Positions 7,854-16,475 of a stretch of DNA of 64,000 nt are shown piece after piece (the stretch's first letter is position 1; each line of letters starts with the position of its first letter). Source of the DNA: an uncultured Clostridia bacterium (GTDB lineage Bacteria > Bacillota > Clostridia > Christensenellales > Borkfalkiaceae); contig CAKQQS010000006.1 of the NCBI GenBank assembly GCA_934271255.1, positions 1 to 64,000 of the forward strand, written 5' to 3'. Under the pieces are notes generated by a model that was not told the origin of the DNA, ran no database searches, and was given only the letters and a program-made list of their open reading frames with translations. A program made the translations under genes and the position numbers.

Positions 7854-8078
7854 TCAATCTTCCTTTTCCGTAACGAAGATTTTTTTAGACAAGTCGGCGT
7901 CGAGCGCCATTTTGCCGTCCTTTATCCGACAAACCACGCTCCCGCCCGAACTTGACAAAAGCGTGATTTCCCCGTTCACCGTAAGCCCTAAACTTTCCAG
8001 ATGCTTTTTAACGTCGTCCGACGCAACGATTTTTACTATTCTTAACGGCACGTTCAACGGCGCGATTACTATCGGCAT
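7854..8078 (-). CDS. FeoA-domain protein, first gene of the feo operon
   Basis: 74 residues with a FeoA core: PLRIVKIVASDDVKKHLESLGLTVNGEITLL... and KIFV near the end. Tandem FeoA proteins before FeoB are common in Clostridia. GGAG lies before the ATG, and the promoter at 8128-8156 gives a leader of about 45 bases. Confidence 0.88.
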   Translation of the reverse strand: MPIVIAPLNVPLRIVKIVASDDVKKHLESLGLTVNGEITLLSSSGGSVVCRIKDGKMALDADLSKKIFVTEKED

Positions 8079-8093
8079 ATATTTTTCTCCTTT

Positions 8094-8121
8094 ACGAATG
8101 TGAATTACACTTCATATTCGC
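8094..8121. promoter_or_regulatory. Operator 1 between feo and tetR
   Basis: Inverted repeat ACGAATGTGAA - TTACAC - TTCATATTCGC. It covers the predicted start of feo transcription, just after the -10 box, a typical place for a repressor site. Confidence 0.65.
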
Positions 8122-8127
8122 ATATAG

Positions 8128-8156
8128 ATATTACCACTACGTTTGTTCTTTGTCAA
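8128..8156 (-). promoter_or_regulatory. Promoter of the feo operon
   Basis: TTGACA (8151-8156) and TAATAT (8128-8133), spacer 17. Confidence 0.85.
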
Positions 8157-8163
8157 GCAAAAA

Positions 8164-8187
8164 TACGAATAAATATTCATATTCGTA
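8164..8187. promoter_or_regulatory. Operator 2 between feo and tetR
   Basis: Inverted repeat TACGAATA - AATATTCA - TATTCGTA. It shares the half-site CGAATATGAA with operator 1 and lies just upstream of the feo -35 box, between the two divergent promoters. Confidence 0.6.
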
Positions 8188-8213
8188 AAAAATATTTTTT
8201 TTTGGTAATTCTG

Positions 8214-8242
8214 TTGCAATTATTTTCGGAATGTTATACAAT
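8214..8242 (+). promoter_or_regulatory. Promoter of the TetR gene
   Basis: TTGCAA (8214-8219) and TACAAT (8237-8242), spacer 17. The first ATG of the gene follows the -10 box by only 6 bases, so the transcript may have almost no leader. Confidence 0.6.
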
Positions 8243-8248
8243 ATATGT

Positions 8249-8848
8249 ATGGAAAACAAAGTAAGGGAACCCGTGCAGTCCCGTTCTATCGACAAGAAAA
8301 ACAGAATAATCGAAACGGCTTACGACGTTTTTGCGGAAGTCGGGTATTATAACGCGAACACGACCGAAATCGCCAAAAAAGCGGGCGTGTCTACGGGTAT
8401 CGTATACGGATATTTTAAAGATAAACGCGATATTTTATTGTACGTTTTAGATATTTATATAAATAAAGTCGCGCGCCCGTGTATGGAATATATATCCAAC
8501 CTTCACGCGCCCGTCGATTTGAACGAAACGATACGCGAATTGATTGAATTGACTACGAAAATACACAGAGAAAACGCAAATCTTCACAACACGCTCCATT
8601 CTCTTACCGTGTCCGACGAAGAAGTTGGCAAACGGTTTTTAACTCTGGAAGACCACGTTACTAAAAAGACGACGGAAAAATTACGTTCGCTCGGCGTCAA
8701 CTCGGAAAATCTCGTCGAAAAAGTACATATCGCTATGAACTCGATACAATCCTTTTCGCACGAGTCCGTCTACGACAGGCACGACTATATCGATTATGAA
8801 AAAATGAAAGAGTCGACCGTTAAAATGCTTAACGATTTATTCAATTAA
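8249..8848 (+). CDS. TetR-family transcriptional regulator
   Basis: 199 residues. The N-terminal helix-turn-helix is clear (RIIETAYDVFAEVGYYNANT, then EIAKKAGVSTGIVYGYFKDK), followed by an all-helical ligand domain. It is divergent from the feo operon with two matching inverted repeats between them, so it probably represses itself and feo; that is inference. The start is uncertain: ATG 8249 lies at the predicted transcription start, ATG 8231 is inside the promoter, and GTG 8273 has AAGGGA four bases before it. Confidence 0.9.
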   Translation: MENKVREPVQSRSIDKKNRIIETAYDVFAEVGYYNANTTEIAKKAGVSTGIVYGYFKDKRDILLYVLDIYINKVARPCMEYISNLHAPVDLNETIRELIELTTKIHRENANLHNTLHSLTVSDEEVGKRFLTLEDHVTKKTTEKLRSLGVNSENLVEKVHIAMNSIQSFSHESVYDRHDYIDYEKMKESTVKMLNDLFN

Positions 8849-8861
8849 CTTATAACCTACT

Positions 8862-8898
8862 ACGCGGGCAACCGAAAATCGGTTGCCCGCGTATTTTT
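8862..8898 (+). terminator. Terminator of the TetR gene
   Basis: 14-bp stem ACGCGGGCAACCGA / TCGGTTGCCCGCGT, loop AAA, then TATTTTT. Confidence 0.9.
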
Positions 8899-9037
8899 AT
8901 GCAAAAAACAAATTACCCTCGTCGTTGTTCTTTAAAAACCCGACGGGGTTGGTAACTACGATTGTAGCCCCCGACTGTATTGTTTAAATAAAAGACCGAT
9001 GTCCGACGGGGTAAATAACGTATGTTTTAAAAAAATA

Positions 9038-9072
9038 ACGCCCCCGAAAGTTTTGCAAACTTTCGGGGGCGT
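9038..9072 (-). terminator. Probable terminator of clpB
   Basis: Perfect 16-bp stem ACGCCCCCGAAAGTTT with loop TGC. On the minus strand it is followed by seven T (9029-9036 region), so it should end the clpB transcript about 190 bases after its stop. Confidence 0.8.
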
Positions 9073-9132
9073 ACTATACGTCTGTTTTAACCGATTTTTT
9101 ATTTTTAGTTGCGACCGTTTTGTCATATCTCC

Positions 9133-9165
9133 GCAAAGTCGTTGCAAGAAAACAAGTAATTACTA
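9133..9165. repeat. Direct repeat downstream of clpB, copy 1
   Basis: 33 bases, 32 identical to 9212-9244. Contains the small hairpin GCAA-AGTCG-TTGC followed by AAGTAATTACT, itself nearly palindromic. Apart from this pair and the two terminators, 8849-9257 holds nothing I can assign. Confidence 0.8.
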
Positions 9166-9211
9166 CGCACACGAAAATATTGTTTTTGACGACAGTATTC
9201 ATCGAGCCGCA

Positions 9212-9244
9212 GCAAAGTCGTTGCGAGAAAACAAGTAATTACTA
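9212..9244. repeat. Direct repeat downstream of clpB, copy 2
   Basis: Second copy, period 79 bases. It ends 13 bases from the clpB stop codon and would lie in the clpB mRNA tail. Confidence 0.8.
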
Positions 9245-9257
9245 GACACACAAAAAA

Positions 9258-11849
9258 TTATTTTTTCTTGGTGACGATAAGGTCGTTGCCGTCGCAGTCG
9301 ACTACCGCGGTATCGCCCGCGTCGAAATAGTTTTCGATTATCTTTTTAGCCATAAGCGTTTCGACGGAATGTTGAATAAATCTTTTAAGCGGTCTTGCGC
9401 CGTAAACGGGATCGTAACCGTTTTCGATGATATATTCTTTCGCCTTGTCGGTAACTTCGAGAGATAATTCTCTGCTTTCGAGTCTTTTCTTCAAACTTTC
9501 GAGCATCAAATCAACTATTTTACCGATTTCGGATTTTTGTAACGGTTTATAGAAAACTATTTCGTCGAGCCTGTTTAAAAACTCGGGACGGAAACTCGTT
9601 TTCAAAAGTTTGCTTACCGTATCTTTCGCTTCTTGCGTGATTTCGCCGTTTTTGTCGATGCCTTCCAGAATAGCGGACGAGCCGAGATTCGACGTCAGTA
9701 TGATTACGGTATTCTTAAAGTCTACCGTTCTGCCTTGCGAGTCCGTGATACGCCCGTCGTCAAGCACTTGCAAAAGCACGTTGAATACGTCGGGGTGCGC
9801 TTTTTCGATTTCGTCGAACAGCACTACCGAATACGGTTTTCTTCTTACCGCTTCGGTGAGTTGCCCGCCGTCTTCAAACCCTACGTATCCCGGAGGCGCG
9901 CCTATAAGACGAGATACCGAGAACTTTTCCATATATTCGCTCATATCTATTCTTATAAGGTTTTTCTCGTCGTCGAAAAGCACCTGCGCAAGCGTTTTCG
10001 CAAGTTCCGTTTTACCTACGCCGGTCGGTCCTAAAAACAAGAACGAACCGAGCGGTCTTGTCGGATCGGCGATGCCCGCTCTCGCTCTCAAAATGGCTTC
10101 GGCTACTACCTTTACCGCTTCGTCCTGACCGATTACCCTTTTATGGAGAATGTTTTCTAGCGACAACAGTTTTTCTCGTTCTCCTTCCATAAGTTTGGAA
10201 ACGGGAATACCCGTCCAACGACAAACGATTTTCGCGATGTCTTCTTCCGTAACCTTGTCGTGCAAAAGCCCGTCGTCGTCCCCTTTCTCCGCTTTCGCTT
10301 CGCTTTCCGCAAGTTCTTTTTTAAGTTCGGGGAGTTTACCGTAACGCAGTTTTGCCGCTTTGTCAAGGTCGTATTCGCGTTCCGCCTTTTCCGCTTCGTG
10401 ATTTACTCTTTCGATTTCTTCACGCAGTTTTTGTACTTTGACGATATTGTCTTTTTCGACTTGCAGTTTGGCGTTCATAGCCGCGTACTTGTCTTTAAGG
10501 TCGGCTATTTCTTTCCTTAACCCTTCGAGTCTGTTCAGCGAAAGTTTATCCGTTTCCTTTTTAAGAGACGTTTCTTCTATTTCGAGCGTCATTATTTTAC
10601 GTTTTACGTCTTCCATTTCGCTCGGCATAGAGTTCATTTCCGTCTTGATGTTCGCGCACGCTTCGTCGACAAGGTCTATCGCTTTATCGGGCAAAAATCT
10701 GTCCGTGATATATCTGTCCGACAACGTCGCCGCCGCGATTAACGCGCCGTCTTGTATCTTTACGCCGTGGAACACTTCGTAACGCTCTTTAAGCCCCCTT
10801 AAAATGGTTACCGTGTCTTCGACGGACGGTTCGTTTACCGTAACGGGCTGGAATCTACGTTCGAGCGCGGGGTCTTTTTCGATATATTTTCTGTACTCGT
10901 CCAAAGTCGTCGCGCCGATACAGTGCAGTTCGCCCCTTGCAAGCATAGGCTTTAACAAGTTGCCCGCGTCCATCGCGCCTTCCGTCTTGCCCGCGCCTAC
11001 TATCGTGTGCAGTTCGTCGATGAAAAGTATTATCTTGCCTTCGCTCTTTTTAACTTCGTTAAGCACCGCTTTGAGTCTTTCTTCAAACTCGCCCCTGTAC
11101 TTCGCGCCGGCAATCAACGCGCCCATATCCAAAGCGAACAGTTTTCTGTCTTTAAGATTTTCGGGTACGTCCCCTTTCATTATTCTTATCGCAAGCCCTT
11201 CGGCTATCGCCGTTTTACCTACGCCCGCTTCACCTATCAGAACGGGATTGTTTTTCGTTTTTCTCGACAATATTCTTATTACGTTACGGATTTCTTCGTC
11301 CCTGCCGATAACGGGATCCAACTTGCCCGTTCTTGCCCTTTCGACCAAATCCGAACCGTATTTCGTCAATACGTCGTAAGTATCTTCGGGATTTTCGCTC
11401 GTTACTCTCGCGTTGCCCCTTACTTGCAACAACGCTTTCATATACGAGTTTTTGTCGACGCCGAACGCGTTCAATATGTTTTTTACTTCCGCGTTCGGGT
11501 TTTCGATAAGCCCGTAAAACAAATGCTCGACGGATACGAAATCGTCTTTCATGCTCTTCGCCTGTTTGTCGGCGGCGTCCAACGCTTTCGCCAACGACTG
11601 CGAAATATAATCACCGTTGCCGTTGCTCGTTTTAACCAACCGCTCGACAGATTCCGTAACCATTCTTCTTATACTTTCTTTATCCACGCCGATTTTAGCA
11701 AGCAGTTGCGGAATAAGCCCGCCGTCCTGTTCAATCAACGCAAGCAACAAATGCTGCTCGTCTATTTCGCTGTTACCGTAATCTCTCGCAAGCGATTTCG
11801 CCGAGTTTATCGCTTCTATACTTTTTTCGGTTAAGTTTTGCATATTCAT
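9258..11849 (-). CDS. clpB: Protein disaggregase ClpB
   Basis: 863 residues, full length for ClpB. In order: double-helix N domain (1-145), first AAA+ module with Walker A GEAGVGKTA near residue 205, long coiled-coil middle domain (about 410-520) that sets it apart from ClpA/ClpC, and second AAA+ module with GPTGVGKTE near 606. It pulls proteins out of aggregates together with DnaK. Its start overlaps the stop of the upstream gene by four bases (ATGA), so both are made from one transcript. Confidence 0.97.
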   Translation of the reverse strand: MNMQNLTEKSIEAINSAKSLARDYGNSEIDEQHLLLALIEQDGGLIPQLLAKIGVDKESIRRMVTESVERLVKTSNGNGDYISQSLAKALDAADKQAKSMKDDFVSVEHLFYGLIENPNAEVKNILNAFGVDKNSYMKALLQVRGNARVTSENPEDTYDVLTKYGSDLVERARTGKLDPVIGRDEEIRNVIRILSRKTKNNPVLIGEAGVGKTAIAEGLAIRIMKGDVPENLKDRKLFALDMGALIAGAKYRGEFEERLKAVLNEVKKSEGKIILFIDELHTIVGAGKTEGAMDAGNLLKPMLARGELHCIGATTLDEYRKYIEKDPALERRFQPVTVNEPSVEDTVTILRGLKERYEVFHGVKIQDGALIAAATLSDRYITDRFLPDKAIDLVDEACANIKTEMNSMPSEMEDVKRKIMTLEIEETSLKKETDKLSLNRLEGLRKEIADLKDKYAAMNAKLQVEKDNIVKVQKLREEIERVNHEAEKAEREYDLDKAAKLRYGKLPELKKELAESEAKAEKGDDDGLLHDKVTEEDIAKIVCRWTGIPVSKLMEGEREKLLSLENILHKRVIGQDEAVKVVAEAILRARAGIADPTRPLGSFLFLGPTGVGKTELAKTLAQVLFDDEKNLIRIDMSEYMEKFSVSRLIGAPPGYVGFEDGGQLTEAVRRKPYSVVLFDEIEKAHPDVFNVLLQVLDDGRITDSQGRTVDFKNTVIILTSNLGSSAILEGIDKNGEITQEAKDTVSKLLKTSFRPEFLNRLDEIVFYKPLQKSEIGKIVDLMLESLKKRLESRELSLEVTDKAKEYIIENGYDPVYGARPLKRFIQHSVETLMAKKIIENYFDAGDTAVVDCDGNDLIVTKKK

Positions 11850-12478
11850 AAAATCACTTCCTTTTTCGCTGTATTTTCGGCGTATTTCTTTTCAATCGTC
11901 AAAGCGGCTTTCTTTTCGTCGCCTAAATTATCGAAATAAATACGCAGGTAATCGTCGAACTCCGAAATATATTCGGCGATGTATTCGCCCGCTTTATCAA
12001 GCGACCGTTCGGGACGACGAAGGATTCTTATAAACCTTTTCCCGTCAAACCCGTACTCTCTTTCGCCTATATATTTACGCTCGATTAAAATAAAAAGTTC
12101 GTAAAAGTTCTGCATTATCCCCAAAAGAGTTTCACTGCCCGTACGAAGGGATACCTTTAACTGCCCTAAATTACCGGACGGATACAACTCAATCGAATAC
12201 TTGACCGTCGGATTGTATTTGTACGAAAGCGCGCTTTGAACGAACGCCATATAGTCCGACGCCTGATTAGTAAATCTTAACCCCGCGCACCGATCTATAA
12301 TACGCTCCATCTCTGCAAACGCGTTAGCCATCTTCATCTCGGTAGTTTCTTCCGTTAAATACTCCGCCAGAATCCTGTCCAGCATAACCGAACGGCTAAC
12401 CCCCTTTTTGTAAGCCACCTCATCTAATTTATTCACAAGTCTGTCGCTTAATATTACGCTGTACACCGATTTATGCAT
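11846..12478 (-). CDS. Ribbon-helix-helix protein coupled to clpB
   Basis: 210 residues. The first 45 (KSVYSVILSDRLVNKLDEVA, then KKGVSRSVMLDRILAEYL) fit a CopG/Arc-type ribbon-helix-helix DNA-binding domain. The remaining 165 residues match no family I know. AAGGAG lies before the ATG and the gene overlaps clpB by four bases. A near-perfect 12-bp inverted repeat covers its own -35 box. I infer an autoregulator that also sets clpB expression; CtsR- or HrcA-type sites were not seen here. Confidence 0.7.
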   Translation of the reverse strand: MHKSVYSVILSDRLVNKLDEVAYKKGVSRSVMLDRILAEYLTEETTEMKMANAFAEMERIIDRCAGLRFTNQASDYMAFVQSALSYKYNPTVKYSIELYPSGNLGQLKVSLRTGSETLLGIMQNFYELFILIERKYIGEREYGFDGKRFIRILRRPERSLDKAGEYIAEYISEFDDYLRIYFDNLGDEKKAALTIEKKYAENTAKKEVIL

Positions 12479-12506
12479 CTTTCTTCTCCTTTCTTTTTAC
12501 ACTAAA

Positions 12507-12535
12507 ATTGTACGCCTTATTATATAATTTGTCAA
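12507..12535 (-). promoter_or_regulatory. Promoter of the RHH-clpB operon
   Basis: TTGACA (12530-12535) and TACAAT (12507-12512), spacer 17; a TATAAT within the spacer is not in a usable position for this -35. Confidence 0.8.
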
Positions 12536-12548
12536 GCAATTTATATAA
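12520..12548. promoter_or_regulatory. Inverted repeat over the RHH-clpB promoter
   Basis: TTATATAATTTG - TCAAG - CAATTTATATAA: 12-bp arms with one mismatch, covering the -35 box. Likely operator, possibly of the ribbon-helix-helix protein itself. Confidence 0.6.
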
Positions 12549-12577
12549 CATTGTTTACATTTTTTAAAAAAATATAT

Positions 12578-12609
12578 AAAAAGTCGGGCAATCCGATTAC
12601 GATTGCCCG
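12578..12609 (-). terminator. Terminator of the phosphate operon
   Basis: Stem CGGGCAATC / GATTGCCCG with a 7-base loop and a short T-run on the minus strand, 15 bases after the histidine kinase stop. Confidence 0.8.
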
Positions 12610-12623
12610 CAGTTATATTTACG

Positions 12624-14333
12624 TTATTTGTTGAAGGTAACGGTTACGGTCGTACCGAGTCCCAAATCGCTGTCGATTTTCAGAGTTGCGTTATGGAGCG
12701 CGCAAATATGTTTTACTATCGCGAGTCCAAGTCCCGTTCCGCCCGTTTTTTTGGAGCGTGATTTATCCACGCGATAAAACCTTTCGCAAAGTCGGGGAAG
12801 ATTTTCCTTGTCGATGCCTATGCCCGTATCCGCGACTTTTAAAGTAACAGCCGAATCGTCCTTAGTGATTTCCACGTTGATTTTGCCTTTTTCGTTGTTA
12901 TAATTTACCGCGTTGCTGCAAAGGTTTTCGACGAGTTCGTATATTTTTTTGCCGTCGCCCGTGATTTTGCCGTCGCCCGTAACCGTCGCCGTAACGCCTT
13001 TTTCGGCAATTTTCGGCGCGAGTTCGTTCAGAACTTCTTCGGCGACTTTTTTAAGGTCTATTTCCGCCGCGACCGTTTCGGACGATACGCCGCTTTCGAG
13101 CATGCTCAGATTAAGCATATCCGCTATCAGCGACGACAGTCTTACGCTTTCGCCGTGTATTCTTTCTATTTGTTTTTTGGAACCTTCGTCGAGTTTTTTC
13201 GTTAAAAGCAATTCGGATAACCCTTGCATAACCGCTACGGGCGTTTTGAGTTCGTGCGAAGCGTTTGCGAAAAAGTCGCTTTTTTGTTTCGCTATCTCTC
13301 GTTCCTTGGTAACGTCCGTAAATATTATTATCGAACAAACGTTGTCTTTTTCGTCCGCGCTTTCTACTTTTTTGATTACGACGGAAAGTTCTTTCCCTTT
13401 ATACGAGTACTCGAACGAGCAGTCGTCGTCCGAACGTTTCGTTATCTCGTCGCAAAGTTTCAAATCGTCTATCACGAACACCAGTTCTTCCGCTTCCGCG
13501 CGTCCCGAAAAACCGAACGTCTTTTTAACGCTTTCGTTCGCAAACAGTATCTTTTTGTCTTTATCGATTGCGATTATGCCCTGCAAAATGTTTTCAAGCA
13601 CGACGTCGAGTTTGTCGCGTTCTTCTTTTTCCGTTTCGATATGCTTTAAAGTATTTTCGTTCAGTTCGTTTATTTCGCTTAAAACGGAATACAGTTCGGG
13701 TTCTTTCGTGTCCGTCCGAATGGGCGTATAGTTGCCGTCGTTAAGCGTTTTAAGGCTCTTGCCGACGTCCGTGATTTTCGCCGTAACGTTTTTGGAAATG
13801 AGTTCCGAAAATACAATCGAAAACCCTAACGCAAGACACAAAACGACGAACAATACGGGCAGAATCGCTATAAGATAGTTACTTATCGTGCTGTTTTTTA
13901 CCGCCATACGCAAAACGACTTCCACGGTGTTTGCCCCGTCTTGTATTTCCGTTTTTAGCGCGTAATACGTCATTTTGCATCTGAACGTTTCAGAATACCT
14001 TTCCACGCATTGCGGTTTGCCTTTTATCGCGTATTCGACTTCTTCTCTGTCAAGGTGATTTTCGAGTTCCGAGTCTTTGCCCGTATCGACCAGAACCGTG
14101 CCGTCAAGACCTATTACGGTGATACGGAACGATTTGTCGTTGGCGTACGTTTTAAGCCCTTCCACGTCGTCTTTGTCTTTGATAATCGAACAAGCGAGTT
14201 TCGTTTCTTCTTCGAGCCGTTCTCTTATAATGTTCGTCGAGTTGGCTTGTACCGCAAGAATACCGTAAACAAATATAATCGCGATACACACTATCGACAA
14301 TATAAATATCTGTAAAAATGTTTTACGTTTCAT
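12624..14333 (-). CDS. phoR: Phosphate sensor histidine kinase PhoR-type
   Basis: 569 residues: membrane helix at 8-29, an outside domain of about 120 residues, second helix about 153-178, a linker and PAS-like domain (about 245-335), HisKA with His360 in SHELKTP, and an ATPase domain with NLCSNAVNYN, DTGIGI and GTGLGLAIVKHI. It phosphorylates the response regulator encoded directly before it (4-base overlap). Place in the operon with pst and phoU supports a phosphate role. Confidence 0.92.
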   Translation of the reverse strand: MKRKTFLQIFILSIVCIAIIFVYGILAVQANSTNIIRERLEEETKLACSIIKDKDDVEGLKTYANDKSFRITVIGLDGTVLVDTGKDSELENHLDREEVEYAIKGKPQCVERYSETFRCKMTYYALKTEIQDGANTVEVVLRMAVKNSTISNYLIAILPVLFVVLCLALGFSIVFSELISKNVTAKITDVGKSLKTLNDGNYTPIRTDTKEPELYSVLSEINELNENTLKHIETEKEERDKLDVVLENILQGIIAIDKDKKILFANESVKKTFGFSGRAEAEELVFVIDDLKLCDEITKRSDDDCSFEYSYKGKELSVVIKKVESADEKDNVCSIIIFTDVTKEREIAKQKSDFFANASHELKTPVAVMQGLSELLLTKKLDEGSKKQIERIHGESVRLSSLIADMLNLSMLESGVSSETVAAEIDLKKVAEEVLNELAPKIAEKGVTATVTGDGKITGDGKKIYELVENLCSNAVNYNNEKGKINVEITKDDSAVTLKVADTGIGIDKENLPRLCERFYRVDKSRSKKTGGTGLGLAIVKHICALHNATLKIDSDLGLGTTVTVTFNK

Positions 14334-14998
14334 TTGTTTTCAAAACGGTATCCGATACCCCGTACGGTAACGATACAGTCTTTGCCCCCCGCTTTTCTTA
14401 TTTTTTCTCGTATCGACGCGACGTGCATATCGAGAGTTCTCGTTTCGCCCATAAAATCTTCGCCCCAGACTTCTTTGAACAAGTCGTCCCGTTTTACGGT
14501 AACCCCCGCGTTCGCTATCATTATTTTAAGCAACATAAACTCTTTGACGGTAAGCCCTAAATCTTCGTCGTTATAAAACGCCTTGTACAGATTGTTGTCT
14601 ATCGAAAATCCGCCCGCGTTGGTTATATAGAGTTTCGACCGACGAAGGTTAGTTTTTACCCTTGCCAAAAGTTCGAGAATGGAAAAAGGTTTCGCCATAT
14701 AATCGTCCGCGCCTTTGTTAAGTCCTTTGACAAAACTTATCTCGTCCGATTTCGCGCTGACGCATATTACGGGCACTTTTTCGTCCGTTTCTCTTATTTT
14801 CGTAAGTATGGTAAACCCGTCCATATCGGGCAGCATAATATCGAGTATTATCAAATCTGGTTTTTTCGCGGCGAACTCTTTGAAAAAGTCGTTGCCGTTA
14901 TCGAAAATCCGCGTTCTGTAAGCGTCTTCAAACGCGCCTTCGTAAACTTCCTGCATTCCTTCGTCGTCTTCAACGACGTAAATCAATTCTTTCATCAA
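14330..14998 (-). CDS. phoB: Response regulator PhoB/PhoP-type
   Basis: 222 residues, OmpR class. The receiver has the acidic pair Asp11-Asp12, phospho-acceptor Asp53 (LIILDIMLPDMDG) and Lys in MAKPF; the C-terminal winged helix ends in CIVTVRGIGYRFENK. It likely binds the 11-bp-spaced boxes at 19377-19404 and 21131-21169. It overlaps phoU by four bases. MM at the start leaves a one-codon uncertainty. Confidence 0.93.
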   Translation of the reverse strand: MMKELIYVVEDDEGMQEVYEGAFEDAYRTRIFDNGNDFFKEFAAKKPDLIILDIMLPDMDGFTILTKIRETDEKVPVICVSAKSDEISFVKGLNKGADDYMAKPFSILELLARVKTNLRRSKLYITNAGGFSIDNNLYKAFYNDEDLGLTVKEFMLLKIMIANAGVTVKRDDLFKEVWGEDFMGETRTLDMHVASIREKIRKAGGKDCIVTVRGIGYRFENK

Positions 14999-15648
14999 AA
15001 CTTTTCATGTACTCCCGTTTCGTTATATTTCGTCCATTCGGCGACGTTTACCGCGTGGTCGCCTATACGTTCGAGATATTTCGCGACCATCATCAATTCT
15101 ATTGCCTGATCTCCGTTCTTGCCGTCCTTTTTTATGAGTTCTATAAGTTCGTTTTTAACGGTTAAAAACAGTTCGTCCATTTTATCGTCGAGTTTAATCA
15201 CTTCGTCGGCAAGGTTTTCGTCGCACACGATAAACGAGTTGACGCTTTCCCGCACCATTCTGACGGCAAGGTTGCCCATAGCCGTAATATGCTCTAACTT
15301 TTTTATATATTTATCGCCCGGCATCGTATACACGAGTTCGCCTATGTCGCTTGCCTGATCGCCGAAACGCTCTATATCCGTTATCATTTTAAGCGCGGTG
15401 GATACTTCTCTGAAATCTTTCGCGACGGGTTGTTGTTTCAAAAGTATTCTCATACACCGCTTTTCTATATCCATCTCGTACTCGTCGACTCGTTTGTCCG
15501 CCTGCGCGATGCTTTTACCGAGTTCCCCGTCCCTGTTTACGAGCGCGACGATAGCGTCGTCCAGCATTTGTTCGGTCAGTCGGCACATCTCGACGAGTTG
15601 TTTTTTGAGTTCGGCAAGTTCTTCTTCAAATATTTTTCTTACAGACAT
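14995..15648 (-). CDS. phoU: Phosphate signalling protein PhoU
   Basis: 217 residues of two three-helix bundles. Typical parts are SALKMITDIERFGDQASDIG and VAKYLERIGDHAVNVAEW, the metal-binding E/DxxxD motifs. PhoU links the Pst transporter to PhoR and keeps the Pho system off when phosphate is plentiful. A possible internal promoter lies just upstream at 15665-15692. Confidence 0.95.
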   Translation of the reverse strand: MSVRKIFEEELAELKKQLVEMCRLTEQMLDDAIVALVNRDGELGKSIAQADKRVDEYEMDIEKRCMRILLKQQPVAKDFREVSTALKMITDIERFGDQASDIGELVYTMPGDKYIKKLEHITAMGNLAVRMVRESVNSFIVCDENLADEVIKLDDKMDELFLTVKNELIELIKKDGKNGDQAIELMMVAKYLERIGDHAVNVAEWTKYNETGVHEKF

Positions 15649-15664
15649 ATCGTTTTCTCCTTTT

Positions 15665-15692
15665 ATTATACACTATTTTATGGAAAAATCAA
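15665..15692 (-). promoter_or_regulatory. Possible internal promoter before phoU
   Basis: TTGATT (15687-15692) and TATAAT (15665-15670), spacer 16, in the 47-base gap between pstB and phoU. It could supply PhoU, PhoB and PhoR independently of the main promoter. Confidence 0.5.
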
Positions 15693-15695
15693 CGA

Positions 15696-16475
15696 TTAAC
15701 CGAATCTTCCCGTAATATATCTTTCCGTTCTTTCGTCTTTGGGTGAAGTAAATATCTCGTCCGTGTCGCCGTACTCGATAAGTTCGCCCAGCAAAAAGAA
15801 CGCCGTTTTGTCCGCTATTCTCGTCGCCTGCTGCATATTATGAGTTACTATTACTATCGTTATTTCCTTTTTAAGTTCGTCTATAAGTTCTTCTATCTTA
15901 CCCGTAGAAATAGGGTCGAGCGCGCTCGTCGGTTCGTCCATCAAAAGTATTTTCGGGTTTGCCGCAAGCGACCTTGCTATGCAAAGCCTTTGTTGTTGTC
16001 CGCCCGAAAGACCTAACGCCGACTTGTTGAGTCTGTCTTTCAGTTCGTCCCACATCGCCGCCTGACGCAACGACTTTTCGACTATTTCGTCAAGTTTCGC
16101 CCTTTTCGTTATTCCGAACGTTCTCGGTCCGAACGCTACGTTGTCGTACACGCTCATAGGAAACGGGTTGGGCTTTTGGAAAACCATTCCGACGTTTTTC
16201 CGCAGTTCGTTTACGTCGATTTTTCCGTATATGTCGGTGTTCCCCACTAAAAAGTCGCCTGTTATTTTACAACCGTCCACCAAATCGTTCATACGATTAA
16301 AACATTTTAAAAAGGTTGACTTTCCGCACCCCGACGGGCCTATAAACGCCGTAACCTGTTTTTCGGGTATCTCCGCGCTGATGTTTTTTATCGCCTGAAA
16401 ATCTCCGTACCATAAGTTTGCGTCTTTAACCGAAATATTTTGTCCGTATTCGTCGACCGTTTTGTTCTTTTTCAT
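15696..16475 (-). CDS. pstB: Phosphate ABC transporter ATPase
   Basis: 259 residues. Walker A GPSGCGKST, signature LSGGQQQR, Walker B ILLMDEPTSALDP and the switch His in VTHNMQQA. NRMNDLV and FQKPNPFPMSVYDNV are typical of PstB. It drives phosphate import with the fused permease encoded upstream, which it overlaps by four bases. Confidence 0.97.
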   Translation of the reverse strand: MKKNKTVDEYGQNISVKDANLWYGDFQAIKNISAEIPEKQVTAFIGPSGCGKSTFLKCFNRMNDLVDGCKITGDFLVGNTDIYGKIDVNELRKNVGMVFQKPNPFPMSVYDNVAFGPRTFGITKRAKLDEIVEKSLRQAAMWDELKDRLNKSALGLSGGQQQRLCIARSLAANPKILLMDEPTSALDPISTGKIEELIDELKKEITIVIVTHNMQQATRIADKTAFFLLGELIEYGDTDEIFTSPKDERTERYITGRFG

